Assembly (NCBI GenBank): GCA_024230695.1
Contig: JAAERC010001054.1
Span: 1-10,371 of the forward strand
Direction of reading: 5' to 3'
Source: Candidatus Zixiibacteriota bacterium
GTDB taxonomy: Bacteria; Zixibacteria; MSB-5A5; GN15; PGXB01
Length of the DNA: 10,371 nt
Positions 1 through 7,064 of this stretch are shown here, in pieces. The notes under the pieces were generated by a model. It saw only the letters and a program-made list of their open reading frames with translations, did no database searches and was not told where the DNA came from. Every line of letters starts with the position of its first letter. The stretch's first letter is position 1. The translations under genes and the position numbers were made by a program.

Positions 1-558
1 GCCCTGCCGACTGAAAAATCGGCGGAGATCGCTCTTCGCACCCAGCAGATACTTGGGTTTGAATCAGGTATTACCGACTCGGCCGACCCTCTCGGCGGCT
101 CTTATCTTCTTGAACATCTGACTTCGGAGATTGAAAAGAAAACGCTTGATCTGATGGAGATAATTAAAAATCATGGCGGTGCCATTAAGTGTGTTGAAAA
201 CGGATATTTTAAAACTGAGATCGCCAACTCGGCTTATCGTTATCAGAAAGCCATTGAATCAGACGAAACAACAATTGTTGGTGTCAACATGTTCAAAAGT
301 AGTCTTGACTCGGTTCCATCAGAAATTCTAACAGTTGATCCCTCACTGGAACAAAAGCAGGTTGAGAAATTAAATAATTTAAAGAAAACCCGAAATAATG
401 AAAAAGTCTTGCAGTGTTTGAATAATATAAAAAACACCGCTAAGGAAAAAACAAATATTGTAGTTCCTGTTATTGAGGCGGTTGAGGAGTATGCCACAAT
501 CGGTGAGATAGCAGATTGCTTAAGAGAAATTTACGGAGAGTACCATGAAAGAATTTAA
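1..558 (+). CDS. mutA: Methylmalonyl-CoA mutase large subunit, C-terminal part (5' end outside window)
   Basis: The reading frame is open from base 1 and encodes the last 185 residues of the catalytic subunit of adenosylcobalamin-dependent methylmalonyl-CoA mutase, which interconverts (R)-methylmalonyl-CoA and succinyl-CoA in the cytoplasm. Family hallmarks visible are the start ALPTEKSAEIALRTQQI, the motif DPLGGSY (window residues 29-35), and the tail with EAVEEYATIGEIADCLREIYGEY. The protein stops right after this tail with no cobalamin-binding DxHxxG domain. It is therefore the split type, in which a separate small subunit (not in this window) binds B12. Related acyl-CoA mutases such as isobutyryl-CoA mutase share these motifs, so substrate is not settled by this fragment alone. 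The epimerase gene two positions downstream supports methylmalonyl-CoA. The stop overlaps the next gene by 14 nt. Confidence 0.93.
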   Translation, partial: ALPTEKSAEIALRTQQILGFESGITDSADPLGGSYLLEHLTSEIEKKTLDLMEIIKNHGGAIKCVENGYFKTEIANSAYRYQKAIESDETTIVGVNMFKSSLDSVPSEILTVDPSLEQKQVEKLNNLKKTRNNEKVLQCLNNIKNTAKEKTNIVVPVIEAVEEYATIGEIADCLREIYGEYHERI

Positions 559-1078
559 ATCACTATTAATCATTGCACTAATTGTTATCCTGATTGGTTG
601 CGGAAGTGAAACCCCGGATGATACACAAAAACCGGAAGAACAAATAAACCCAACCGATGAGACCGTTCAATTAACTGAAGAGGATGATTTAAAAGCCTCG
701 ATGACCGAACTGATCGAACGGATGGTCGAGGGAGACAAAAGTGTCTTGTACGAACATGAGTTCAGCTATTATACTGAGGAAACATCATATTCAGACTATA
801 TGAAACTGCACCGTGTAATTGACTATAATTATGACACTTTGCGTGGAATTACTTATAATTCTGTTGATTTAATGGGCGACTCGGCTCTCGTTAGCGCCAA
901 TATTATATATGAATCTATAACCGGCGATGAGATAATCAGAACTTATCAGTTCAAGATGTATTATTTTAACGGAAAATGGATAAAACCATATATGTCAAAT
1001 ATCAGGTTGGAACAAGAATATATGGAACAACGACGGATTTATGATTCTTCTGCGGCGGCTGAAGAAGCTGGGAACTAA
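545..1078 (+). CDS. Small lipoprotein of unknown function
   Basis: This 177-residue protein begins with a lipoprotein signal: MKEFK, a hydrophobic stretch (residues 7-17), then the lipobox LIGC with the lipidated cysteine at residue 19. Residues 20-48 form an acidic, proline- and threonine-rich linker. The rest is a compact alpha+beta region: a charged helix (DDLKASMTELIERMVEG), then alternating strands ending in YQFKMYYFNGKWIKPY. That order resembles NTF2/SnoaL-like cystatin folds, but I cannot assign a family. The start is well supported by GGAGAG at 535-540, just ahead of the ATG. The gene starts inside the mutase gene (14-nt overlap, different frame), so it is probably translationally coupled to it. 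It is followed 15 nt later by the epimerase gene. The protein should sit on the periplasmic side of a membrane, whereas its operon partners are cytoplasmic enzymes. Confidence 0.85.
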   Translation: MKEFKSLLIIALIVILIGCGSETPDDTQKPEEQINPTDETVQLTEEDDLKASMTELIERMVEGDKSVLYEHEFSYYTEETSYSDYMKLHRVIDYNYDTLRGITYNSVDLMGDSALVSANIIYESITGDEIIRTYQFKMYYFNGKWIKPYMSNIRLEQEYMEQRRIYDSSAAAEEAGN

Positions 1079-1093
1079 AAAAAGATAAATTTG

Positions 1094-1498
1094 ATGAGTA
1101 CTGTTTCACATATTGGAATAGCGGTTGAGGACCTTGAAAAATCAATAAAGCTATTTACTCAGATACTCGGGTGTGACCCGGTTTCGATTGAGGAAGTCGC
1201 CGAACAGAAAGTGAAAGTAGCGATATTTAGACCGGGTGGCGAAAAAACAACTGCAATTGAACTTGTTTGTCCTGTCTCCGACAGTAGTCCGATAAAAAAA
1301 TATCTCGAAAAACGGGGACAGGGACTGCACCATATTTCGATCAAAACTGATGATATAAAAGAAAAGTTAGATAGTTTAAAGAGTAAAAATTTTAAACTGA
1401 TTGATCAATTACCACGTCAGGGTGCCGATGGCAAAAAAATTGCCTTTGTGCATCCATCGTCAACATCGGGTGTTTTATTGGAACTGGAGCAGGATTAG
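1094..1498 (+). CDS. mce: Methylmalonyl-CoA epimerase
   Basis: This 134-residue glyoxalase/VOC-fold metalloenzyme interconverts (S)- and (R)-methylmalonyl-CoA and feeds the mutase encoded upstream. Both paired beta-alpha-beta-beta-beta modules are present. Diagnostic motifs are HIGIAVEDLEKS near the N-terminus, AIELVCP, GQGLHHISIKTDDI and KIAFVHPSSTSGVLLEL. The likely metal ligands are H6, E56, one of H79/H80, and E130. The length is normal for a bacterial epimerase. I start at the ATG at 1094; a TTG three bases earlier is in frame but less likely. No strong Shine-Dalgarno is visible, only an A-rich leader, which suggests translation coupled to the upstream genes. The gene converges on the - strand gene ending at 1500 with a single base between the two stops and no terminator hairpin. 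Confidence 0.93.
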   Translation: MSTVSHIGIAVEDLEKSIKLFTQILGCDPVSIEEVAEQKVKVAIFRPGGEKTTAIELVCPVSDSSPIKKYLEKRGQGLHHISIKTDDIKEKLDSLKSKNFKLIDQLPRQGADGKKIAFVHPSSTSGVLLELEQD

Positions 1499-1499
1499 A

Positions 1500-2276
1500 T
1501 CATTTTACCGCATTATCAATAAATCGCTCGGTCCCGCATCGCGTACAGCTGTTTTTTTCAACATGATTAGCGAGTTGACAGTCGGGGCATCGCCAGAAAT
1601 ATTTTGAATCTCCGCCAAGCGGATTTCTCGATTCCTGTACCTTTTTATTCCGATAATAGAAAAAAGCCATCAATACAATAACTACAAATAAAAACACATA
1701 TCCATAACCTGGTTTTTTCTGAAAGAGACTGTCAGATAGCGGAATAGTAATATTAAATGAATTTATCATATTATCCAAATCGGCAGATATCGACTGACCA
1801 GATGCCGATGTTTTATAACCCCGCATCAGATAAAATATTTGACGATTATCTTTAGTACGAACAATTATTCCTTTTAGGTTAACAAAAACGGTGTCAGAAT
1901 CTGGCTTAATACTGTTTTCATTTTCGATGTAATTTATATTAAACGTTGCCCGCTCTTCACCTAGATTTAGTTTTATATCTTCAAATTTAAACTCGCCAAC
2001 ATCCAGTTGATTATAAAGCCCCTCTATAGCTTCGAGAATATCAAACCTTGTTGTCAGTTGGTTACTATCGGCTATTTCATATTGCAAAATAGATAACCGG
2101 GCGTTAGGGTCATCAGATTTTTTGATGATCATTTCCATCGGTGATGATTCAACCGGTATCCACCCGTCGGGCAGACTGGTTCCAAACCCAAGACCATCAG
2201 CATGACGACTTCCTAAATCCTGTCCGGCCAATGATATCGAGAGGAATAAAATCAAAAATAGAAACAGAAATTTCAT
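1500..2276 (-). CDS. Exported single-pass membrane protein with C-terminal RanBP2-type zinc finger
   Basis: The protein has 258 residues. It starts with a signal peptide (MKFLFLFLILFLSISLAGQ), followed by an extracytoplasmic domain of about 170 residues. That domain opens with GFGTSLPDGWIPV and contains DNMINSFNI, a pattern reminiscent of PsbP/Mog1-like domains that begin '...F.LP.GW'. One transmembrane helix follows (about 192-208, YVFLFVVIVLMAFFYY), then a basic stop-transfer segment and a cytosolic tail. The tail carries W228, C230, C233, N237, C244 and C247, matching the RanBP2-type finger pattern W-x-C-x2-C-x3-N-x6-C-x2-C exactly. The start is the ATG at 2276: the frame stays open upstream, but only this position gives a signal peptide, and the extension would translate the palindromic repeat. 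No clear Shine-Dalgarno is visible. The gene lies 97 nt downstream of the TPR gene. Function is unknown. Confidence 0.82.
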   Translation of the reverse strand: MKFLFLFLILFLSISLAGQDLGSRHADGLGFGTSLPDGWIPVESSPMEMIIKKSDDPNARLSILQYEIADSNQLTTRFDILEAIEGLYNQLDVGEFKFEDIKLNLGEERATFNINYIENENSIKPDSDTVFVNLKGIIVRTKDNRQIFYLMRGYKTSASGQSISADLDNMINSFNITIPLSDSLFQKKPGYGYVFLFVVIVLMAFFYYRNKKVQESRNPLGGDSKYFWRCPDCQLANHVEKNSCTRCGTERFIDNAVK

Positions 2277-2320
2277 ACTTTTATTATCGGAATATTCAAC
2301 GAGATAATGAGTTAGACGCA

Positions 2321-2366
2321 CAGGTCGAAATTCAGGCTTGTAGGGCAGGAGTCCCCGACTCCTGCC
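2321..2366. repeat. Palindromic intergenic repeat (perfect 10-bp stem, 3-nt loop)
   Basis: GGCAGGAGTC (2344-2353) and GACTCCTGCC (2357-2366) form a perfect inverted repeat around CCC. It is preceded by CAGGTCGAAAT (2321-2331), which recurs in inverse orientation at 5848-5858. It sits in the 97-nt gap between the TPR gene and the zinc-finger gene. No T-run follows the stem on the - strand, so it is not a classical rho-independent terminator. It is more GC-rich than its surroundings. It looks like a REP-type or short non-autonomous dispersed element. In RNA it could protect the upstream 3' end. Confidence 0.7.
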
Positions 2367-2373
2367 AAAATCT

Positions 2374-3477
2374 CTAAGATGACTCAATTACATTTAATCT
2401 GTCTTTAATCAAAATATAATCATCAGCGGAAGCCAGATTTGAATCCAACAATTCCTTATATAAATTCATTGCCTTTTCAAAGTCAGATGTCTTGAAATAA
2501 GCATCAGCCATTTTTAACTTGAATTGATGGAACTCTTCTATTGGGAATAACTGCTTTATCTTGTGCGCCTCAATAAATTTCTCCATGTGTTTGATTGCAT
2601 CTTCATAATTACCAAGTTCATAATGAGCTATGGAATAATTACGATAGTAATGCCAATAGTCGTAATCATCACTCAAGGGAAACTCAATTTTATTAAGAGA
2701 GTTTAACGCATTTTCATACTCAAATACTTCTCTATATAATCGCGCCATTAATATAAGTCGCATATTAATATCTTCTTGATCACAATGGTAAAGATCTCTG
2801 CCAATATCATGTGATTTTAATACATCAGATAATGCCTTTCGAATTTCGCCCTTTTCTTTTCGCTTGAGTGATCGGCAATAATATAATGATAATCTATTTG
2901 TCTGATTTAGAAAACGAATGTAATCATCCAATTCACAATAAAATTTAAATGCAGTATCTTCCTCACCCAATTCATCTAGAACAGATCCATATTCATATAT
3001 TAATTGAGCGTAGCCTTCTGGATCTTCATCTTTGTCATATATTAAATATGATTTTTCAAAATAAATATTGGATTTTTCATAATCATCTAAATAGTAATAA
3101 TTTTTTCCCAACCAATAGTTTTTTTCAGCATTATTATATTTGTCCATATATGAACTCGGTATTGCCTCTAACTCATTAATTGAATCGATGAATTTTGCCC
3201 TTTTAAATAATAGTATAGCATTTAAATATTTTGACCAAATGGAATCCTCCACTGTTCCAATTGCCTTTTCATAAAACTCATCGGCCTTTTCGAATTCACC
3301 CATATTCGCATAACAGTGACTTATATTTTCAAACAATATTTTCTTATCCAACTCTTTAGGTAATAATTCATTGAGCTTCAAAAATATATCAAGGGCTTCT
3401 CCGAATTTATCATCTCGAAAAAGCTCTACCGCTTTTTCATGTCTTTCTTCGTTTTCGGTCATGTTCTCAGTTGTCAT
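2374..3477 (-). CDS. TPR-repeat protein
   Basis: This 367-residue acidic protein is built almost entirely of about nine tetratricopeptide helix pairs. Typical repeat signatures are FEKADEFYEKAI, YEKSNIYFEKSYLIY, YENALNSLNKIE, YEDAIKHMEKFIEAHK and FEKAMNLYKELLDSN. There is no signal peptide or membrane helix, so it is probably a cytoplasmic scaffold; the partner is unknown. The start ATG at 3477 overlaps the stop of the prolyl oligopeptidase gene as ATGA, a classic coupling arrangement. A second in-frame ATG lies five codons later. Codon use is markedly AT-rich (many ATA, TTA, AAT, GAT) compared with the oligopeptidase upstream. TPR folds are too generic to infer a role. Confidence 0.88.
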   Translation of the reverse strand: MTTENMTENEERHEKAVELFRDDKFGEALDIFLKLNELLPKELDKKILFENISHCYANMGEFEKADEFYEKAIGTVEDSIWSKYLNAILLFKRAKFIDSINELEAIPSSYMDKYNNAEKNYWLGKNYYYLDDYEKSNIYFEKSYLIYDKDEDPEGYAQLIYEYGSVLDELGEEDTAFKFYCELDDYIRFLNQTNRLSLYYCRSLKRKEKGEIRKALSDVLKSHDIGRDLYHCDQEDINMRLILMARLYREVFEYENALNSLNKIEFPLSDDYDYWHYYRNYSIAHYELGNYEDAIKHMEKFIEAHKIKQLFPIEEFHQFKLKMADAYFKTSDFEKAMNLYKELLDSNLASADDYILIKDRLNVIESS

Positions 3478-5633
3478 CTAAACTCAACTCCCAATCTATC
3501 AAACAAAAAGGCGTAAGTGTCAGTCTCCATCTCTATTTCGGCTGACAACGAACTGCCGTGCCCGTGACCATACCCGGTACTTAATCGCAGTAATATATAT
3601 CCCTTCATATCAGTCGCCGCTTGCAGACGAGCTGCCATTTTTTTAGAATTTAAAGAGCTAACCCGGCCGTCGTTTTCGTCAGCAGTGAGAAGTATATCGG
3701 GATAATCGATACCATCTATTACATTATGATACGGCGAATAGGCATACAGCGCCTTAAAATGGTCAGGATTTGTAACTGTGCCAAATTCTGTAATATTAAA
3801 CTCACCATTTGGATCAAGCTCAACTCTTAACATATCAAGGACGCCCTTATGACACACAACCGCCTTAAACAGATCCGGATGCTGAGTCATTGTTGCGCCG
3901 ACTAATAAACCGCCGTTACTTCCGCCTTTTATAGCCAGTTTAGAAGAATTTGTATAGCCGACTTTTATTAAATATTGTGCGCAGGCCGCGAAATCATCAA
4001 AAACGTTCTGTTTATTGGTCAAATAACCGGCTTTGTGCCAATCCTCGCCAAACTCGCCACCGCCGCGAATATTAGCGATTACAAAAACACCCCCATTATC
4101 CAGCCAGAGGCTGATTGTCCGGTCATACGATGGCGTCCGACTCAATCCATACCCGCCATATCCGTAAAGTATAGTAGGGTTTTTACCATCAAGTTTTGTA
4201 CCTTTTCGGCGAAGCACCGACATCGGGATTTCGGTGCCATCTTTTGATTTTGTTATCTCACGAACCACTTCAACATCACTAAAATCAGCCGTGGATTTCA
4301 CAAACAATGATGTCTTTTGTGGTGCTTTTTTTAACGGATCATACAGATAACAGGCCGATGGTTCAAGATAGCTGTAATTTCTATATAAGATTTTATCGCC
4401 ACCCAATGAAACCATATCTTTAGCCGAAGAAATTGGCAGAATTGGGAGTAATTTTATAAATTTGCCAGACTTGTCAAACTCCCGCATCTGGTATGGTCCG
4501 CCGACCAGATCACGCGTATATATTTTATTGTCCGTTGGAAGGAAATCATAAATAACCACTTCGCTTTCGGGAATAATCGTTTTTGCTTTTGATAATTTTG
4601 TCTCACCCGCTCTCAGACGAATGATTTTACCGCGCGATGCATCTTTTGTAGAAAATAGATAAAGAGAATTATTCGGACCAAATTTACAGGCTGAGATTTT
4701 ATCTTTTTGCTCCGCTATTTGAAACCATTTACCATTTGGTGTCAGAAAATAAAGGAGGAACTCGCCGCCATCACCATCGGCGACAACTGCCACAACATAT
4801 TTATAGTCACCACTGGTCTCAAATTGGATCTCAGCTATTTTTGGAAAATCCGCGCCAATATCATATTTATCATCTTCGGTTGGTGTTCCCAGCTTATGAT
4901 AATAAACCTGCTGGTAAAATCGTTTATCTTCATCAGGACGCTCGCCCGGTCGCGGATAATGTGTGTAATAGAATCCTGTCTCGTCAGCTACCCAGGCAAT
5001 ATCACCTCCGGCGGTCGGGCCATTTACTCGCGGTACAAAATCTTCGAGTTTGTTGCCGGTAGCTACTTCATAAATATAAAGATCGCCGTCCTCGGTGCCG
5101 CCCTCAGATATAGAAACCGCCGCGTATTTGGCCGTTGGCGAGATAACAAAAAAATCTATTGCCGACTCACCGGTAGAATCTATCTGTGTCGGGTCAAGGA
5201 TCACTTTTTCCGATTCGGGATTATTGGGAGAATTCATTACAATCAGAAGTGGCTGATCTTTTGGAGGCTGTTTTTTTAGAGCGAATAATTGGTCTTGATG
5301 ATATTGAAAAGAATGATATTCGGGTGAAGCGTCGGCATAATAAAGATCCTGCAACCGTTTTTTAATATCTTCGCGAACCGGAATATTATCAAGATTCTGG
5401 CGGGCATAATTGTTTTGTGCCTTGTTCCAGACCTTTACATCGGAACTTGCAGCATCTTCAAGCCACCTGTAATTATCCACAACTTCAACACCATGATATA
5501 TATCAGTTACAGGTATAATCGCTGTTTTTGGCATTTCCGGCTCCTTATAGACATAACTAAACATGAAAAAATAAATTGCAATCAGAAAAATAAATGATAT
5601 GAGAACTATTCGTCGTTGTTTTGCCTTGCCCAT
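3474..5633 (-). CDS. Prolyl oligopeptidase family serine peptidase (S9A), membrane-anchored or exported
   Basis: The 719-residue protein matches the usual size of prolyl endopeptidases, which cleave short peptides after proline. A basic start (MGKAKQRR) and hydrophobic segment (about 9-28) form a signal anchor or signal peptide, without a lipobox. Next comes the S9 N-terminal region with YHGVEVVDNYRWLED, a seven-bladed beta-propeller (about 60-460), and an alpha/beta-hydrolase domain. The latter has YGYGGYG (490-496), NIRGGGEFGEDWHKAG and the nucleophile elbow GGSNGG with catalytic S572. The acid is most likely D655 in NDGRV and the base H690 in GHGHGSS, giving an intact triad. I chose the ATG at 5633 because GGAGG lies 7 nt upstream; the frame stays open to 5762, but that extension lies in repeat sequence. 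The stop overlaps the TPR gene start. The probable role is peptide degradation in the envelope. Confidence 0.93.
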   Translation of the reverse strand: MGKAKQRRIVLISFIFLIAIYFFMFSYVYKEPEMPKTAIIPVTDIYHGVEVVDNYRWLEDAASSDVKVWNKAQNNYARQNLDNIPVREDIKKRLQDLYYADASPEYHSFQYHQDQLFALKKQPPKDQPLLIVMNSPNNPESEKVILDPTQIDSTGESAIDFFVISPTAKYAAVSISEGGTEDGDLYIYEVATGNKLEDFVPRVNGPTAGGDIAWVADETGFYYTHYPRPGERPDEDKRFYQQVYYHKLGTPTEDDKYDIGADFPKIAEIQFETSGDYKYVVAVVADGDGGEFLLYFLTPNGKWFQIAEQKDKISACKFGPNNSLYLFSTKDASRGKIIRLRAGETKLSKAKTIIPESEVVIYDFLPTDNKIYTRDLVGGPYQMREFDKSGKFIKLLPILPISSAKDMVSLGGDKILYRNYSYLEPSACYLYDPLKKAPQKTSLFVKSTADFSDVEVVREITKSKDGTEIPMSVLRRKGTKLDGKNPTILYGYGGYGLSRTPSYDRTISLWLDNGGVFVIANIRGGGEFGEDWHKAGYLTNKQNVFDDFAACAQYLIKVGYTNSSKLAIKGGSNGGLLVGATMTQHPDLFKAVVCHKGVLDMLRVELDPNGEFNITEFGTVTNPDHFKALYAYSPYHNVIDGIDYPDILLTADENDGRVSSLNSKKMAARLQAATDMKGYILLRLSTGYGHGHGSSLSAEIEMETDTYAFLFDRLGVEFR

Positions 5634-5640
5634 AAAAAAA

Positions 5641-5645
5641 CCTCC
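5641..5645 (-). promoter_or_regulatory. Ribosome binding site fixing the oligopeptidase start
   Basis: On the - strand, GGAGG is followed by a 7-nt T-rich spacer and ATG at 5633. This supports the shorter start over upstream alternative codons in the same open frame. Confidence 0.85.
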
Positions 5646-5751
5646 TTGGTTACCCTTGCCAGGTAATATAGATTTTCCAAATATACCACATAAACATAAA
5701 GAATGCTCATATTCGCGGGCAACATAAAACTGGAAGGCCCGGCATGACCCA

Positions 5752-5801
5752 GGGTACCCCACAGCTTGTTATAAATCCTGAGATAAACGAAGGGCTGTGG
5801 G
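5752..5801. repeat. Imperfect inverted repeat, possible dispersed element
   Basis: CCCACAGC (5758-5765) pairs with GCTGTGGG (5794-5801). The inner flanks also pair partly: TTGTTATAAATC against GATAAACGAAG, around CTGA. The left end abuts the 8-bp palindrome GGGTACCC (5752-5759). The arms are GC-rich within an AT-rich intergenic region. No T-run follows on either strand, so a terminator is unlikely. Confidence 0.55.
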
Positions 5802-5827
5802 AAAATAAGACTTACGCTCCGCAAAAT

Positions 5828-5858
5828 GTCGAAACCACTTTTCCGGGATTTCGACCTG
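5828..5858. repeat. Inverted repeat carrying the 11-bp core shared with 2321-2331
   Basis: GTCGAAA (5828-5834) and TTTCGAC (5849-5855) form a 7-bp stem, with further partial CC/GG pairing inside. The right arm extends to ATTTCGACCTG (5848-5858), the exact reverse complement of CAGGTCGAAAT at 2321-2331. The recurrence of this core beside palindromes in two separate gaps suggests members of one repeat family. Confidence 0.55.
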
Positions 5859-6133
5859 CCAAATGAAATCTATTAAAATCCTTTATAATCCAATCACCTC
5901 CAAGCAATTACAGCGAAAATGGGTTCGTTTTGTCAAAACAGGGTTTTTGGCCGATTTCTTTGTAGTAAAATTGTAATTGTTTGTTAACTCTCTATTTTTA
6001 GTATAATATTTCATATACAAAATAGATACAGAATGAATCAACACTGGTTTAGTGGGGAAAATGTAAGTGTGGGTGTTTGCCGCCTACTTAATGGAAGATA
6101 AGACGATTAACCGACTGTAATATTGGTCAAATA

Positions 6134-6161
6134 TTGACATTTTGCCAAAAATCCGTATATT
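6134..6161 (+). promoter_or_regulatory. Sigma-70-like promoter for the FISUMP gene
   Basis: A consensus -35 TTGACA (6134-6139) is separated by 16 nt from TATATT (6156-6161, five of six consensus bases). Transcription would start near 6168 and give a leader of about 115 nt before the ATG at 6284. Confidence 0.55.
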
Positions 6162-6283
6162 TATTTAGGCTTAAACACCAAGCTCAACTTCAAACATAAT
6201 TGAGTATACAAAATCTCAATACTATTTCTTTAACCGGAGTATATAAGGCAAAATCTATTAATTCTAAAAAATGGGAGAGTCCT

Positions 6284-7048
6284 ATGAAACGCATGTTAAC
6301 GGCATTATTATGCATGGCTATGATGGTCACCGCGGTGACATCACTTGGGGGCGAGTGCGGGGATATTAACCTCGATAACAATGTTGACATTCTGGACATT
6401 GTCTATCTGATTAACTTCAAGTATAAATCGGGACCGGTACCTCTCTGCGATGGGATGCTTGATATTGATGGCAATATTTATGAGACCACAACTATTGGTA
6501 GTCAGGTTTGGATGGCTGAAAATCTAAAAGTTACCCACTACCGCAATGGCGACCCGATTTATGAAGTAAATCCATTAGAACCTGGGGAATGGTCAGGTCT
6601 TTCTACCGGGGCATTTATCGAATTTGATAACTATAGCCCCGATTATATTGATAATTATGGATTATTGTATAATTGGTATGCTGTCAATGATAGCCGCAAC
6701 ATTGCTCCTGCGGGATGGCATGTACCAACCCTTGCTGAATGGCAAACATTAATTGATTATCTGGGTGGCAGCTCGGTTGCCGGAGGAAAAATGAAAGAAG
6801 AGGGGACTACTTTTTGGGGATCTCCAAATGCCGGTGCCACCAACGAATCTGGATTTACCGGTCGTCCGGCTGGCACTACTAACAGTGGAGAATATGCAGA
6901 TATAGAATATCACGCTTACTTTTGGTCCGCTACCGAGACGGATTTTATGGAAGCACAGTACACACAGCTACAATTCTCGAGCATTACGACCTACAGCTCT
7001 ACTAGGGATAAGAATGCTGGTATGTCAATTCGCTGTATCAAAGATTGA
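6284..7048 (+). CDS. Secreted protein with half-dockerin and FISUMP (Fib_succ_major) domain
   Basis: The 254-residue protein has a signal peptide (MKRMLTALLCMAMMVTAVTS). One dockerin-type calcium loop follows, starting at GDINLDNNVDILD (D27, N29, D31, D38 in the DxNxDx6D pattern), then IVYLINFKYKSGP. From about residue 60 to the end it is a 'Fibrobacter succinogenes major paralogous domain', with hallmarks GSQVWMAENLKVTHYRNGDPI, YGLLYNWYAVND, APAGWHVPTLAEW, GATNESGF, YFWSATE and the closing SIRCIKD. The FISUMP domain has a C-type-lectin-like or sulfatase-modifying-factor-like appearance. It is common in surface proteins of FCB bacteria; its ligand is generally unknown. The start at 6284 is preferred because GGGAG lies at 6273-6277 and a signal peptide begins there; an upstream in-frame ATG at 6200 lacks both. 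Likely surface-exposed or extracellular. It has its own promoter and no co-directional neighbour. Confidence 0.88.
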   Translation: MKRMLTALLCMAMMVTAVTSLGGECGDINLDNNVDILDIVYLINFKYKSGPVPLCDGMLDIDGNIYETTTIGSQVWMAENLKVTHYRNGDPIYEVNPLEPGEWSGLSTGAFIEFDNYSPDYIDNYGLLYNWYAVNDSRNIAPAGWHVPTLAEWQTLIDYLGGSSVAGGKMKEEGTTFWGSPNAGATNESGFTGRPAGTTNSGEYADIEYHAYFWSATETDFMEAQYTQLQFSSITTYSSTRDKNAGMSIRCIKD

Positions 7049-7064
7049 TTCGTTAGGATGGTGA

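Larger units (their letters stand above)
5634..6283. other. Long non-coding region between divergent genes
   Basis: This stretch of about 650 nt separates the divergently transcribed oligopeptidase and FISUMP genes. The part next to the oligopeptidase (about 5730-5860) is GC-richer and holds two inverted-repeat structures, listed separately. A segment at 5921-5960 contains the small palindrome TTTTGTCAAAA (5928-5938). The rest is AT-rich leader. Besides the promoter at 6134-6161, a TATAAT at 6002-6007 with TTGTTA 15 nt upstream could be a second, weaker + strand promoter. A 22-codon ATG frame at 6033-6101 lacks a ribosome site. I see no tRNA or recognisable riboswitch. Confidence 0.7.

Noticed and set aside
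2344..2366. Rho-independent terminator after the TPR gene
   Set aside because: The stem is strong but no T-run follows on the - strand, so it does not fit an intrinsic terminator.
2277..2387. N-terminal extension of the zinc-finger membrane protein through the palindrome
   Set aside because: It would bury the signal peptide behind 37 residues encoded by repeat DNA and overlap the TPR gene stop; the start at 2276 gives a normal exported protein.
4707..5279. Long + strand open frame of 190 codons opposite the oligopeptidase gene
   Set aside because: It is the antisense shadow of a clearly conserved peptidase and shows no domain signature or ribosome site.
5634..5762. N-terminal extension of the oligopeptidase by 43 residues
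   Set aside because: The extension runs into repeat sequence and has no family similarity, whereas the ATG at 5633 has a strong ribosome site and a signal segment right after it.
6033..6101. A 22-codon ATG reading frame in the leader upstream of the FISUMP gene
   Set aside because: No ribosome binding site, no recognisable composition or motif, and it lies upstream of the better promoter at 6134-6161.
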